Of a DNA stretch of 64,000 nt, positions 44,973 through 53,488 are shown one piece after another. The notes beneath the pieces were generated by a model, which saw only the letters and a list, made by a program, of their open reading frames with translations, was not told the DNA's origin and made no database searches. Source of the DNA: Mucilaginibacter gossypiicola (GTDB lineage Bacteria > Bacteroidota > Bacteroidia > Sphingobacteriales > Sphingobacteriaceae); contig NZ_FOCL01000005.1 of NCBI RefSeq assembly GCF_900110105.1, positions 496,001 to 560,000 of the forward strand, in the 5' to 3' direction. Made by a program: the position numbers and the translations under genes. Every line of letters starts with the position of its first letter. The first letter of the stretch is position 1.

Positions 44973-46022
44973 ATGCCGTCTCCATTACCAATTAAAAGCC
45001 TTATCCGGCTTAACTGGCTGCTTGTACTTACTTTTACCGCGATCATATCGCTGTATTTTATTTTTTTGCTGGACGAGACCCCTATATATAAGGTGTTTTA
45101 TATGGGTATGACTGCGCTGGGAATAGGCTCAGTGGCTTTTGTAAATGTCAGGATCCTGATTTTGTTGGCACGTAGCTATAGCTTCAAAGGGAAAGCATTT
45201 AAACGCTACCGTTATTTTTTTACCTATGCAGCAAGTGCCACTATATATCTGATGCTGGCACCTGCGTTTGATTATTTTGAACATAAAGGCCGGTTATACC
45301 CTTTTCCGGTTTTTCTGGTGATATTCTTTATTTCCAGCATCCTTGTTAATACCGTTATTATCCTGCTTCAGGACTTTGTGATCCTGCAGGCTGATAAGTC
45401 TCATGCCGATCTTGAACTTTCCCAAATTAAAGCTGCGCATGCCGAAGCTACAAACCTGCTTTTAAAACAACAGATCCATCCTCACTTCCTGTTTAACGCG
45501 CTTAACACACTCAAGGCACTTTACCGGAAAGATCCAGGTGCCGGGGATAATTATATTGTTCACCTGGCCAACTTTCTCAGGGCCTCTGTTTATAATCATG
45601 CCGCAAAAACTTCGAGCCTTGCCGATGAGCTGGCCTTGCTGCTTGATTATCTCGAGATGCAAAAAATTAGGTTTGGTTCGGCGTTAAATTGTAATATTGA
45701 CTTACCGCTCAATATATTGAATGATCATTACCTGCCATCTTTTTCATTGCAACCCCTTCTGGAAAACGCAATCAAGCATAATGAGCTAACCCAGCAGTCG
45801 CCGCTTGTTGTAAATATTTTTTGTTCGGAAGAGAGGATAGTTGTATCCAACACGCTTAAGAAGAAAAATCTTAACGTAACTTCAACTCACCATGGGCTTG
45901 CAAACCTTGCCGAACGGTACAGTCTTTTGTCGGGTGATGAAGTTATTATCAGTGAAAGTAAAGAAACATTTTCTGTAAGTATCAGATTATTGAATAATGA
46001 ATATAGCGATCATAGAGGATGA
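44973..46022 (+). CDS. LytS/YehU-type sensor histidine kinase
   Basis: Membrane kinase of 349 aa with four hydrophobic helices in the first 140 residues. A coiled coil and the His_kinase signature 'QQIHPHFLFNALNTLKALYRKD' follow (His about 170), then a C-terminal ATPase domain ('LQPLLENAIKHNE', 'HHGLANLAERYSLL'). The start was set at the ATG 'MPSPLPIK' rather than a TTG three codons upstream. It overlaps the LytTR regulator by 26 bp, so this is a coupled two-component pair. Confidence 0.92.
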   Translation: MPSPLPIKSLIRLNWLLVLTFTAIISLYFIFLLDETPIYKVFYMGMTALGIGSVAFVNVRILILLARSYSFKGKAFKRYRYFFTYAASATIYLMLAPAFDYFEHKGRLYPFPVFLVIFFISSILVNTVIILLQDFVILQADKSHADLELSQIKAAHAEATNLLLKQQIHPHFLFNALNTLKALYRKDPGAGDNYIVHLANFLRASVYNHAAKTSSLADELALLLDYLEMQKIRFGSALNCNIDLPLNILNDHYLPSFSLQPLLENAIKHNELTQQSPLVVNIFCSEERIVVSNTLKKKNLNVTSTHHGLANLAERYSLLSGDEVIISESKETFSVSIRLLNNEYSDHRG

Positions 46023-46761
46023 GCCGGTAGTAGCCGATGACCTGGAACTGAGTATAACACAACTGATCAGTGAACCGGTAACTGTAGTACAGCTTCATTC
46101 TGTAAAAGAAGCCGTTTCTTATTTTGCGGGAGGTAACGGGATAGATTTGATATTCAGTGATATTCAACTGGGAGACGGGTTGAGTTTCGAGATATTTACT
46201 GCAATACCTATTGATGTTCCTGTGATTTTTTGTACGGCATACGATGAATATGCGCTGGATGCATTTAAAGCAAACGGAATAGATTATATCTTAAAACCGT
46301 TTACAATGCAAACGCTTCAGCAGGCGCTGGAACGTTACGGGCAGCTGAAAAAAGTATTTCAAACGCATCAGCCACCGCAATATGAGGTGCTTATGGAACT
46401 GCTGGCCAAAAAGGAAACTACCAAACCTTCTTCGGTATTAGTTTATCACCAGGATAAGATCATCCCTATAAAATTAGATGATATAGCATTGATCCATCTT
46501 TCAAACGAAATTTCGCATTTATTAACCTTTTCAGGTAAGGTTTTTTATCCTAACAAAAATTTAGATGAACTGGAAAAAACATGTGGAAGCTACTTTTTCA
46601 GGGCTAACCGTCAATTTTTGGTTAGCAGGAAAGCTATTATTGATGTTTCCAGTTTTTTCTCCCGTAAACTGTCTCTCAATCTCAGTATCACATTCAGCGA
46701 AAGAATTGTGGTAAGTAAAGGCAAGGCTTCCCAGTTCCTTGCCTGGCTGGCAAAAGCCTGA
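45997..46761 (+). CDS. LytTR-family response regulator
   Basis: Response regulator of 254 aa. The receiver domain has 'IIEDEPVVADD', the phospho-acceptor Asp in 'LIFSDIQLGDG' (about residue 55) and the Lys in 'YILKPFT'. The LytTR DNA-binding domain occupies about 145-254 ('IIPIKLDDIALIHLSNEISHLLTF', 'FFRANRQFLVSRKAI'). It acts with the overlapping LytS-like kinase. Targets are unknown; the divergent propeller gene and the downstream barrel gene are candidates. Confidence 0.94.
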   Translation: MNIAIIEDEPVVADDLELSITQLISEPVTVVQLHSVKEAVSYFAGGNGIDLIFSDIQLGDGLSFEIFTAIPIDVPVIFCTAYDEYALDAFKANGIDYILKPFTMQTLQQALERYGQLKKVFQTHQPPQYEVLMELLAKKETTKPSSVLVYHQDKIIPIKLDDIALIHLSNEISHLLTFSGKVFYPNKNLDELEKTCGSYFFRANRQFLVSRKAIIDVSSFFSRKLSLNLSITFSERIVVSKGKASQFLAWLAKA

Positions 46762-46766
46762 TAAGT

Positions 46767-46803
46767 CAAAGCCGAAAGCAAAATGCGTAAAGCCAAAAGC
46801 TAA
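46767..46803. repeat. 37-bp repeat, left copy
   Basis: This segment matches, in inverted orientation, 47683-47719 at 30 of 37 positions. Together they flank the outer-membrane barrel gene. The motif is built of AAAGC-like units (AAAGC, GAAAGC, AAAGCTAA). Confidence 0.6.
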
Positions 46804-47047
46804 TTGATTGATTTTTAATCAGTGTTAGCCGGATTAGTTGTGTTTATTGATAGGCACAGTGCAATGCCTTGCTCTATCATGTTGCCTCCGTAACACGTTT
46901 GCCCATTTTTTCCGCTTCCGGCGCTACTTTGCCCGCTTCGGTTACCTTTTCCTTCTGCAGGCCGCTGCATAAGCCCACTTTTGCGCCATACAATAACAAA
47001 TGCGCTTTCGGGCAGCAACATTATCTCAAAAATTGAAATTAAAATTT

Positions 47048-47641
47048 ATGAAAAAGTTACTTATCGTATTTACTTGTTTAATCCTGGTATCAACTGAAGG
47101 CTTCAGTCAAAGCGTTATCCAAAAGGTTGCATCGCGCCTTGAATTTGGAATTAAAGCAGGTGCCAACTATAGCAACTTTACCAATGCCAGTTTCCCTACT
47201 GATCCGTTGGTAGGCTTTCATGCAGGTGCTACTGTTGCGTTTAAATTCACCGATAATTTCTTAGTACAGGAGGAGTTTTTATTCTCATCACAGGGTGCAA
47301 AAATTAAGGGCGGCTCACTTGGCGATCAAAACCTTAAACTTTCCTATATCTCTGTTCCATTTTTGTTGAAATACCGTGCTAACTCAGGGTTTTATATTGA
47401 GGCAGGTCCGCAGGTAGGTATGAAAGCCAAAGAAGATGTTTCTGGATTAAGCGCAGGCGATTTTGCTAAGAAACTGGACCTGGCGGCAGCAGGAGGTATC
47501 GGATACCAGTCAAAACTTGGGCTTGGTATTGGTGTAAGATATGTTTACGGCCTCTCAAAAGTTGGCGATTTTAATCTCTCCAACATCAACAACGATTTTA
47601 AAAATAATAACATTCAGGCCAGTTTATTTTACGTGTTTTAA
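47048..47641 (+). CDS. Outer-membrane beta-barrel protein (PorT/OMP-b-brl-like)
   Basis: A 197-aa exported barrel protein. The signal peptide ends 'STEGFSQ'. The mature chain has 'EFGIKAGANYSNF' at its start and alternating strands ('GFHAGATVAFKF', 'YIEAGPQVGM', 'GIGYQSKLGLGIGVRYVYGLS'), ending 'IQASLFYVF' with a terminal Phe typical of barrel insertion. The start is at the ATG before 'KKLLIVFTCLILV'. Function is unknown. It is flanked by a 37-bp inverted repeat. Confidence 0.85.
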   Translation: MKKLLIVFTCLILVSTEGFSQSVIQKVASRLEFGIKAGANYSNFTNASFPTDPLVGFHAGATVAFKFTDNFLVQEEFLFSSQGAKIKGGSLGDQNLKLSYISVPFLLKYRANSGFYIEAGPQVGMKAKEDVSGLSAGDFAKKLDLAAAGGIGYQSKLGLGIGVRYVYGLSKVGDFNLSNINNDFKNNNIQASLFYVF

Positions 47642-47682
47642 ACATACAGGAGGTATTAACGGAATTAAAACAAATTGCGCGG

Positions 47683-47719
47683 TTAGCTTTAAGCTTTAAG
47701 CATTCTGCTTTCAGCTCTT
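47683..47719. repeat. 37-bp repeat, right copy
   Basis: Inverted partner of 46767-46803 (30 of 37 identical). It lies 41 bp after the barrel gene stop and just before a terminator hairpin. Confidence 0.6.
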
Positions 47720-47731
47720 TATTTAAGCCTG

Positions 47732-47763
47732 AAAGCCTGGTATGAAAATGCCGGGCTTTTTTT
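47732..47763 (+). terminator. Terminator after the barrel gene
   Basis: An 11-bp stem AAAGCCTGGTA / TGCCGGGCTTT (two G-T wobbles) with a 6-nt loop is followed by a run of seven T. Confidence 0.75.
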
Positions 47764-47774
47764 ACTTTTGTGCC

Positions 47775-47996
47775 ATGAGCTACGAAGAATTGAGTGAATA
47801 CTTTAGTAATGTTACGTTACCCCAGGAATTAAGGTTAGACCGCGCTACAACTCAGCTCCATGTTGCCGATTTTGTTAAGCAATTATTGAAAAACATGAAA
47901 AATTATCCCGATAACTGGAGGCATCAATACCAGTTAATGAGGATAAAAAATGCCCTCGAAAACCCGTATAACGGCCCCGAGATCCCAAGGTTTTAA
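47775..47996 (+). CDS. Small protein, DUF6965-like
   Basis: A 73-aa soluble helical protein starting 'MSYEELSEYFSNVTLP'. The pattern 'LRLDRATTQLHVADFVKQLLKNMK' resembles DUF6965 proteins, a small family common in Bacteroidota with unknown role. The ATG was chosen over a frame extension 11 codons upstream. TACTTTTG (47763-47770) ends 4 nt before the ATG and would make the mRNA leaderless. It converges on the helicase gene. Confidence 0.7.
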   Translation: MSYEELSEYFSNVTLPQELRLDRATTQLHVADFVKQLLKNMKNYPDNWRHQYQLMRIKNALENPYNGPEIPRF

Positions 47997-48005
47997 ATAA
48001 ACTGT

Positions 48006-50111
48006 TTAGGAAAACAGGTCGTTTTCGCCTAAATAACTCCTGATCATTTTTAAAATAGGTTCGCCCAGATCTGTTGCTTTGGCATCGCCAAAACTTTTTA
48101 ACTGCGAAAGCTGGTTTAATGACCGCGGTAGTTTTGAAGTAATGTCCCGAAGCATATTTTCGGACACGAGCGTATGCTCTGGAATTTTACGTTCGAGGCT
48201 GGTTTCTTTACGCCAGTTGAGTAGCTGTTTATACAGTTCGGGGTTAACAATTTCTTTTTCTTTTGGCAGCGCTTTGGGGTTCCAGTTTTTATATACCGGT
48301 TTGTAACTTATCCCGGCCTCCTGTACCGACGATAAAACATCTCGGCCCGATGTGGCAATAGGCAGGCGTACAAAGGCTGCCGTTTTTGCTTTCAGGTTAA
48401 CCAATAAATGGTTTAGGCTGTCGTAAAATTCGGCAGGAGGGTTGGTGTTATTTATAGCCATATAAAAACCGTTAATAGCTTCTGAAAAAGCATTTAATTT
48501 AGGCAGAAAATAGTTGGCGGCATTTTTTAGCCTTCCTATAAACGGTGCATTGTTCCAGATAAGCTGATCATCAGGTAAAGCGCCCAGTTCTTTTCGGATA
48601 AAACGGTCGCCGATGATTTTAATTTCAGTTTCCCAGCTATGATCGGTTTTGTTGATGTTTTCGGATAATGGGCTGTTTTTAATCGCCCCGCTCAGCATGA
48701 TGGTTTTAAGTTGTTTCCATGCACCTGTAAGCATCGAAAAATCAAAGATATCCTTCATCTCTTCCAGTGCTATTTGCCGGATGGTACTCTCCAGCAGATT
48801 TTCATCAGGCATGGAGATAGCTGCATTTTGCATAAAGCTGATGATCTCCGGATCGGTACGGATATTTTCGGGGCGTACAGGCGACTTCAGGATCATGCCC
48901 TCAAGTGAGCGGCAACGGCTTAAAGCCACATAAGCCTGCCCAAAGGCAAAGGCAGCATCGACGTCAATAACCGCTTTTTCAAATGTAAGCCCCTGGCTTT
49001 TGTGTATGGTGATGGCCCAGGCCAGTCGCAGCGGATACTGGCTGAACGATCCGTTGTTTTGTTCGTTTACCTTTTGCTCATCTTCGGCCAGTGCATATTT
49101 TACGTTTTGCCAGCTTTCGGGGATTACCTCAAATTCCGAGCCGTCATCCAGAAAACTCAAACGGATATTGCCCGGCCCCATGGCAACTATGCGCCCTGTA
49201 CGGCCATTGTAATATTGCTTTTTGCCCGAGCTGTCATTTTTGATAAACATTACCTGTGCGCCAACTTTCAATACTAACTCTTCTTCGGCAGGGTAGGCTT
49301 CTTTGGGGAAATCACCTGTAACTGTTGCTTTAAAGGTTTGTGCTTCTCCATCAAGCTCAGTTAAACGTTGCTGGTTAATTTCGTTAACGAGTTGGTTATG
49401 GGTAGATAGGGTTACGTAATCCTTAAGCCAATTGGCATTAAGGTTAGGGTTATAATGGGCATTAAGTTTATCCAACATTTCGCCGCTGGCATACCCGTTC
49501 CTGATACTGTTCAGGATCTCCACAAATACCGGGTCTTTTTGGCGGTAAACCTGGGTGAGCTCAAAAGTTAATACCGGAAATTTTTGAAATGCAAGGCTAT
49601 CAAAAAAATAAGGCCCCTTGTAAAAATTTCTGAGCACGGGCCAGTCCTTTTCATAAACCGGGGGGAGCTGAAACAAATCGCCGATCATCAATAATTGTAC
49701 ACCGCCAAAAGGCCGTGCCGATCCTTTAACCTGACGTAATACAGTATCAATATAATCAAGTGTATCGGCCCGCACCATACTGATCTCATCAATAATGAGC
49801 AGGTCGAGGCACTTTAATATGTTTGATTTTTCGAGGCTAACCTGTCTTAGCAGCGTATTATGACTGTTATGATCGGTTACAGGTACCTGCGGCCCGAAAG
49901 GTACCTGGAAAAAAGAATGGATAGTTACGCCGCCGGCGTTGATAGCTGCTACGGCGGTAGGGGCTACAACAGCCAGGTTTTTGGTAACGTTTGCCCTGAT
50001 CCAGCGTAAAAAAGTTGTTTTACCGGTGCCCGCTTTGCCGGTTAAAAATATCGGCCGGTTAGTATTTTCAATAAATTTAAGTACCAGTTCATGAAAAGGC
50101 TCCAACACCAT
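48006..50111 (-). CDS. PIF1-like helicase with HRDC domain
   Basis: Superfamily 1 DNA helicase of 701 aa. Walker A 'GKAGTGKTTFL' is at about residues 25-35, Walker B 'LLIIDEISMV' near 108, then motif III 'LLMIGDLFQLPPV', the helicase C-terminal part and 'WAITIHKSQGLTFEKAVID' (motif V/VI), with 'AYVALSRCRSLEG'. A C-terminal HRDC-like domain ('SENMLRDITSKLPRSLNQLSQLKSFGDAKATDLGEPI') may help DNA binding. It probably unwinds DNA during replication or repair. It is unrelated in context to the neighbouring genes. Confidence 0.93.
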   Translation of the reverse strand: MVLEPFHELVLKFIENTNRPIFLTGKAGTGKTTFLRWIRANVTKNLAVVAPTAVAAINAGGVTIHSFFQVPFGPQVPVTDHNSHNTLLRQVSLEKSNILKCLDLLIIDEISMVRADTLDYIDTVLRQVKGSARPFGGVQLLMIGDLFQLPPVYEKDWPVLRNFYKGPYFFDSLAFQKFPVLTFELTQVYRQKDPVFVEILNSIRNGYASGEMLDKLNAHYNPNLNANWLKDYVTLSTHNQLVNEINQQRLTELDGEAQTFKATVTGDFPKEAYPAEEELVLKVGAQVMFIKNDSSGKKQYYNGRTGRIVAMGPGNIRLSFLDDGSEFEVIPESWQNVKYALAEDEQKVNEQNNGSFSQYPLRLAWAITIHKSQGLTFEKAVIDVDAAFAFGQAYVALSRCRSLEGMILKSPVRPENIRTDPEIISFMQNAAISMPDENLLESTIRQIALEEMKDIFDFSMLTGAWKQLKTIMLSGAIKNSPLSENINKTDHSWETEIKIIGDRFIRKELGALPDDQLIWNNAPFIGRLKNAANYFLPKLNAFSEAINGFYMAINNTNPPAEFYDSLNHLLVNLKAKTAAFVRLPIATSGRDVLSSVQEAGISYKPVYKNWNPKALPKEKEIVNPELYKQLLNWRKETSLERKIPEHTLVSENMLRDITSKLPRSLNQLSQLKSFGDAKATDLGEPILKMIRSYLGENDLFS

Positions 50112-50354
50112 ACGCTTGCTATTTATTACTGTTTTCCGGATCAGGAAACATCTTCAAATTTAATGATTAGGTATGAGAGTGGGGATTTGGGTTATCAACA
50201 GTGTTAAATAGGAAGCGCTTTCTCTCTTTTTTAGCTTTTTTGAATGCACTTTTTTATCAAAATCAAAAATGTTTGATCAAATGGTGAATTTTAGTCCATG
50301 TAAATATTTGATTAAAAGCATGTTAATTTTAATGCGCAAAAACTTGAAAAAAAA

Positions 50355-50386
50355 TTTTGCACGCATATACATGATTTATATCTTTG
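50355..50386 (+). promoter_or_regulatory. Consensus promoter of tRNA-Gly
   Basis: TTTTG (50355-50359), a 19-bp spacer and TATCTTTG (50379-50386) match the Bacteroidota consensus. The transcript would start a few bases before the tRNA. Confidence 0.8.
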
Positions 50387-50397
50387 CGGCCACCAAC

Positions 50398-50470
<73 letters not shown>

Positions 50471-50471
50471 C

Positions 50472-50505
50472 AAAAGCCTTTCTCTGAAAAGAGAAAGGCT
50501 TTTTT
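50472..50505. terminator. Terminator after tRNA-Gly
   Basis: A 10-bp stem AGCCTTTCTC / GAGAAAGGCT is followed by T5. On the opposite strand it lies directly after the AraC gene stop and may serve it as well. Confidence 0.85.
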
Positions 50506-50506
50506 A

Positions 50507-51307
50507 TTATATGCCCGTTGGTGAATAGCTGAAATGCTTTTTAAAAGCATAGGTGAAATGGGATAGGTTTTCAAAACCAACCTCCGCATATACATCCGAA
50601 GGTTTCCTGTTTTGCTCCCTGATGCGATAATGCGCAAGTTCCAGCCGTTTTTGAGTTAACCATTTTTGCGGAGTAGTGTTAAAGCTTTTTTTAAAGTCTC
50701 TTTTAAAAGTGGTTAGGCTACGCCCGGTTAAATAGCCGAATTTTTCCATTGGCATATTGAACATGAAATTCCGTTCCATAAAATTAGTCAGATCAATTTT
50801 ACCAGGCTCCTGGAAATTGGCCAGGATACCATCTATATCGTTATCAATTATTCTGAGAATGTTGATTGCCTCTTCAATTTTTAATAAAGCGAGGTTTTCA
50901 GGCAATCCATCCTTCAGATCAAAATACGGAATTAATGATGCCAGGCAGCTTTCCAATAGCGGGTGCTTACCGAAGTTGCGGATCCCTGGCGAATGCTGCA
51001 GACGTGCTTTAGGGGGATTTTTAGCATAAAACTCCTTTAACATAGGCATGGTAAGGTGCATAGCCACCGTTTTATGCGGCAATCCGTCTTTCGGATAATT
51101 AATAACCGTGGTTAATTGATTTCGGGGGATCAGGAAAATATCTCCTGCACCAAAAACATGTATCGAATCGGCCTGCACTATTTTTGTTTCGCCCGAAATA
51201 AACCAGATCAGCATATGGTGTTCAAATAGTACTTCCGTCCGGAACGGCTTATCTTCAAAGTGCGATAGTTTAATATCAGGGCTTAAATAGTGCGTTTTAA
51301 ATTCCAT
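50507..51307 (-). CDS. AraC-family transcriptional regulator, paralogue
   Basis: Regulator of 266 aa, closely related to the one at 24193. The cupin-like sensor ('LIWFISGETKIVQADSIHVFGAGDIFLIPRNQL') is followed by two helix-turn-helices ('MEKFGYLTGRSLTTFKRDFKKSF', 'VYAEVGFENLSHFTYAFKKHF'). The gene follows a reductase gene by 44 bp, repeating the reductase-AraC order of the 25-kb locus. The two loci share an identically placed direct-repeat promoter. Confidence 0.93.
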   Translation of the reverse strand: MEFKTHYLSPDIKLSHFEDKPFRTEVLFEHHMLIWFISGETKIVQADSIHVFGAGDIFLIPRNQLTTVINYPKDGLPHKTVAMHLTMPMLKEFYAKNPPKARLQHSPGIRNFGKHPLLESCLASLIPYFDLKDGLPENLALLKIEEAINILRIIDNDIDGILANFQEPGKIDLTNFMERNFMFNMPMEKFGYLTGRSLTTFKRDFKKSFNTTPQKWLTQKRLELAHYRIREQNRKPSDVYAEVGFENLSHFTYAFKKHFSYSPTGI

Positions 51308-51351
51308 GGTTCATCAAATGCTGCCAGTTAACAATAAAGCTACAACGGATC

Positions 51352-52377
51352 TTAGTTTGCTGCAAATTTTACGCCCGTCATTTCTTCGCTCAATGTCCAT
51401 AGTCTTTTTGCGTTTCCTTCATTAACAGCATATGGTTTTACGCCACGCAGAGTTAGCGGATCATCATATTTATGTTCAATGTCTCCAAAATCTAAATCAG
51501 CTACATCGGCATTTTCACAATAGACGCCGCCGATATTATCGAGCTGTGGACTGGTAGCACACCAAACCGAAGTTGCTGCACCCTGCTCTACGGTTTTAAG
51601 TCTGGCTGCCACTTCCGGAAAGATATTGCCATCGGCATCAAACATGCCCATTTGCTGAAACAACTCTACCGAGGCGGCCCTGCCAAGATCGGTGCCATTT
51701 ACAGAACCGGGATGCAGGGAGTAGGAGCGAACCCCGAAATCTTTACCACGATGATCAAGTTCTACCGTAAAAAGATTATTGGCTGTTTTAGATTGGCCAT
51801 AGGCCGACAGCGTTTCATAATAGCGGCGAAGAAAATTTGGATCATCAAAATTAAAAGGTGCGATCTGGTGGCCGTATGAAGATACGTTAATTACCCTTGC
51901 GCCATAGGCTTTTTTTAGAGCAGGCCAAAGGAGTGCAGTAAGCTGAAAATGCCCAAGATGGTTAGTTGCCAGTTGAGATTCGTAGCCTCTTGCGTCGCGC
52001 TGAAGGGGCACCCACATAATGCCCGCATTATTGATGAGGATATGCAATGGTTCGGCAGTTTTAAGAAAATCGACTGCAAAGTTGTCGATAGAAGCGGGAT
52101 TCATCAGGTTCATCGCTTTAATCATCACGTTGGGTACGCCTGTAAGATTCGTGGTTGCTTTGTTAATATCACGTGCCGGTACAATAACTTTTGCCCCAGC
52201 CAATACCAACGTTTTCACGGTTTCCAGGCCAATACCTGCATAGCCACCAGTTACTATGGCTGTTTTGCCGGTAAGGTTAATGCCTTTTATAACATCGGTA
52301 GTAGTGGATTGGGCTGTAAATCCAGATCCCAGCGGCTTTTGTAACACGCCGTTATAATTATCTTTTATTTGTTCCAT
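51352..52377 (-). CDS. SDR-family oxidoreductase (retinol-dehydrogenase-like)
   Basis: Classical SDR of 341 aa. The cofactor motif is 'VTGGYAGIGLETVK', 'NNAGIM' is present, the catalytic Ser lies in 'VINVSSYGH', and YxxxK is in 'SAYGQSKTANNL'. Substrate is unknown. It is the first gene of a unit with the AraC regulator downstream, and its promoter carries two copies of TTTGTTTTAAAGRCC. The parallel with the 26-kb locus suggests one stimulus, perhaps a reactive carbonyl, controls both. Confidence 0.9.
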   Translation of the reverse strand: MEQIKDNYNGVLQKPLGSGFTAQSTTTDVIKGINLTGKTAIVTGGYAGIGLETVKTLVLAGAKVIVPARDINKATTNLTGVPNVMIKAMNLMNPASIDNFAVDFLKTAEPLHILINNAGIMWVPLQRDARGYESQLATNHLGHFQLTALLWPALKKAYGARVINVSSYGHQIAPFNFDDPNFLRRYYETLSAYGQSKTANNLFTVELDHRGKDFGVRSYSLHPGSVNGTDLGRAASVELFQQMGMFDADGNIFPEVAARLKTVEQGAATSVWCATSPQLDNIGGVYCENADVADLDFGDIEHKYDDPLTLRGVKPYAVNEGNAKRLWTLSEEMTGVKFAAN

Positions 52378-52396
52378 TTTTTATGTTTTAATGAAA

Positions 52397-52404
52397 CAAA
52401 AGTA
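52397..52404 (-). promoter_or_regulatory. -7 element of the SDR promoter
   Basis: TACTTTTG on the minus strand, 20 nt before the start codon, fits TAnnTTTG. No good -33 is seen at the usual spacing; instead the direct repeats begin 22 bp further upstream, as expected for activator dependence. Confidence 0.55.
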
Positions 52405-52425
52405 TAGGCAGTTATCTACAACGTT

Positions 52426-52462
52426 TTTGTTTTAAAGGCCGATGTTTTTTGTTTTAAAGACC
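52426..52462 (-). promoter_or_regulatory. Tandem direct repeats, predicted AraC operator
   Basis: Two copies of TTTGTTTTAAAGRCC (52426-52440 and 52448-52462, period 22 bp) lie 49 nt upstream of the SDR start codon. Motif, copy number and distance match those at 26136-26173. Confidence 0.65.
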
Positions 52463-52467
52463 ATTTT

Positions 52468-52662
52468 TTAATGTTGATCTATATGTAACAAAGTAGATAC
52501 AATAAGGTCAGTAAAGAAGGCGTGATAGGAGAGCGTCTTGGGCAGGGTGAATTCTTCCCCGGTTCGGGAAAGTTTGTATACGCCAATTAACCTGTTAGCA
52601 GGTATAAACTGAAATAATGGACGTGGTTTTGGGGTATATTTCAGGAGAACGTTTTGCGGTAA
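52468..52662 (-). pseudogene. Possible start-less gene remnant
   Basis: An open frame of about 64 codons without an ATG occupies the gap before the AraC-linked promoter. It reads like protein ('IPANRLIGVYKLSRTGEEFTL', ending 'LLHIDQH'), but it overlaps the end of the preceding small gene by 22 bp. It may be a decayed gene or chance. Confidence 0.25.
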
Positions 52663-52883
52663 CTATACCAGCGAATAACCTTCAGTAGCTCTTCTTCTGA
52701 AATGTTATCGCCGTCTGTTGGCTGGAAAGCCAGTTCTTTATCCAGTATAGTGGCCCTTAACGGTTGTGGAGAGCCTGGATTTGTTTCTGTTTCCGGTTCG
52801 AAAACGCAGACGTAACTCCCTGAACCAGGGATTAAGATTACGTCGACCCCGTCGATGGAGTTTAGTAAATAATTTTGATCCAT
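52641..52883 (-). CDS. Small hypothetical protein
   Basis: An 80-aa acidic protein starting at 'MDQNYLLNSIDGVDVIL', 28 bp after the VOC gene on the same strand. It contains 'FEPETETNPGSPQPLRATILDKELAF' and 'ISEEELLKVIRWYSYRK'. A longer frame extends upstream into the VOC gene, but this ATG avoids the overlap. Not recognised. Confidence 0.55.
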   Translation of the reverse strand: MDQNYLLNSIDGVDVILIPGSGSYVCVFEPETETNPGSPQPLRATILDKELAFQPTDGDNISEEELLKVIRWYSYRKTFS

Positions 52884-52911
52884 GCTATACCCGTTGCAAA
52901 AAGCATACCTG

Positions 52912-53298
52912 TTAACGGGGGCGGCCAAAAAACAGGAGATATCCATCGGCATCTTCCAACTCAAAGCCACGCAAGCCATCATGGGTATCCTGCAGGGGAG
53001 AAGTAAAGACAGCACCCCGCGATATAAATTCAGTGGCTAACTTATCCGGATCAGGAGTACCGACATAGGCATCCCATCGGGCATCAGCGGCGCGTTTACG
53101 GTTGGGATGGGGATCTGCGTTTACAGCTTTGAGGAAAATCATTGCCCCATCGCGCTGTACAATGGCGAAAAAAGGATCATGGGCAGGCTCTTTAAAAACT
53201 GCTTCAAAACCAAGTTTTTCGCTATAAAAGGCAAGCGCTACTGTAACGTCGCGAACGATGAAGAATGGCGCAATGCCGGCGATGGATGGCTGATTCAT
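52912..53298 (-). CDS. VOC/bleomycin-resistance-like protein
   Basis: A 128-aa VOC protein: 'APFFIVRDVTVALAFYSEKLGFEAVF' at the start and 'GLRGFELEDADGYLLFFGRP' at the end form the two beta-alpha-beta3 units. 'KLATEFISRGAVF' is the typical helix before the second unit. Glyoxalase or ring-cleaving activity cannot be told from the chain. The next gene downstream is a small unknown, likely co-transcribed. Confidence 0.88.
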   Translation of the reverse strand: MNQPSIAGIAPFFIVRDVTVALAFYSEKLGFEAVFKEPAHDPFFAIVQRDGAMIFLKAVNADPHPNRKRAADARWDAYVGTPDPDKLATEFISRGAVFTSPLQDTHDGLRGFELEDADGYLLFFGRPR

Positions 53299-53458
53299 GC
53301 ATTAAATATTGAGGTTGCTGATATAAAGGTATGAAGCCAGCTGCGGATAAACAATTTGGGAGATTTTAGTTTTACGGGGGCTTGTCTATCAGGAATAGCT
53401 TGTAGTCGGTTATCTCCCCGCCCTGGTCGATTCATCCTCTAAAAATCAGGTAGTTCAG

Positions 53459-53466
53459 TATATTTG
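53459..53466 (+). promoter_or_regulatory. -7 element before the YncE-like gene
   Basis: TATATTTG fits TAnnTTTG and ends 22 nt before the first ATG at 53489. No convincing -33 was found. Confidence 0.4.
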
Positions 53467-53488
53467 TTTATAGGAAAAATCATTTCTT

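Noticed and set aside
44909..46942. A shared 15-mer (TTTGCCCGCTTCGGT) at 44911 and 46928 flanking the LytS/LytTR pair
   Set aside because: A match of this length is expected by chance in a window of this size, and the flanks do not match.
52641..53015. Longer version of the 80-aa gene extending into the VOC gene
   Set aside because: The extension would overlap the VOC coding end by about 100 bp; the internal ATG at 52883 gives a cleaner start.
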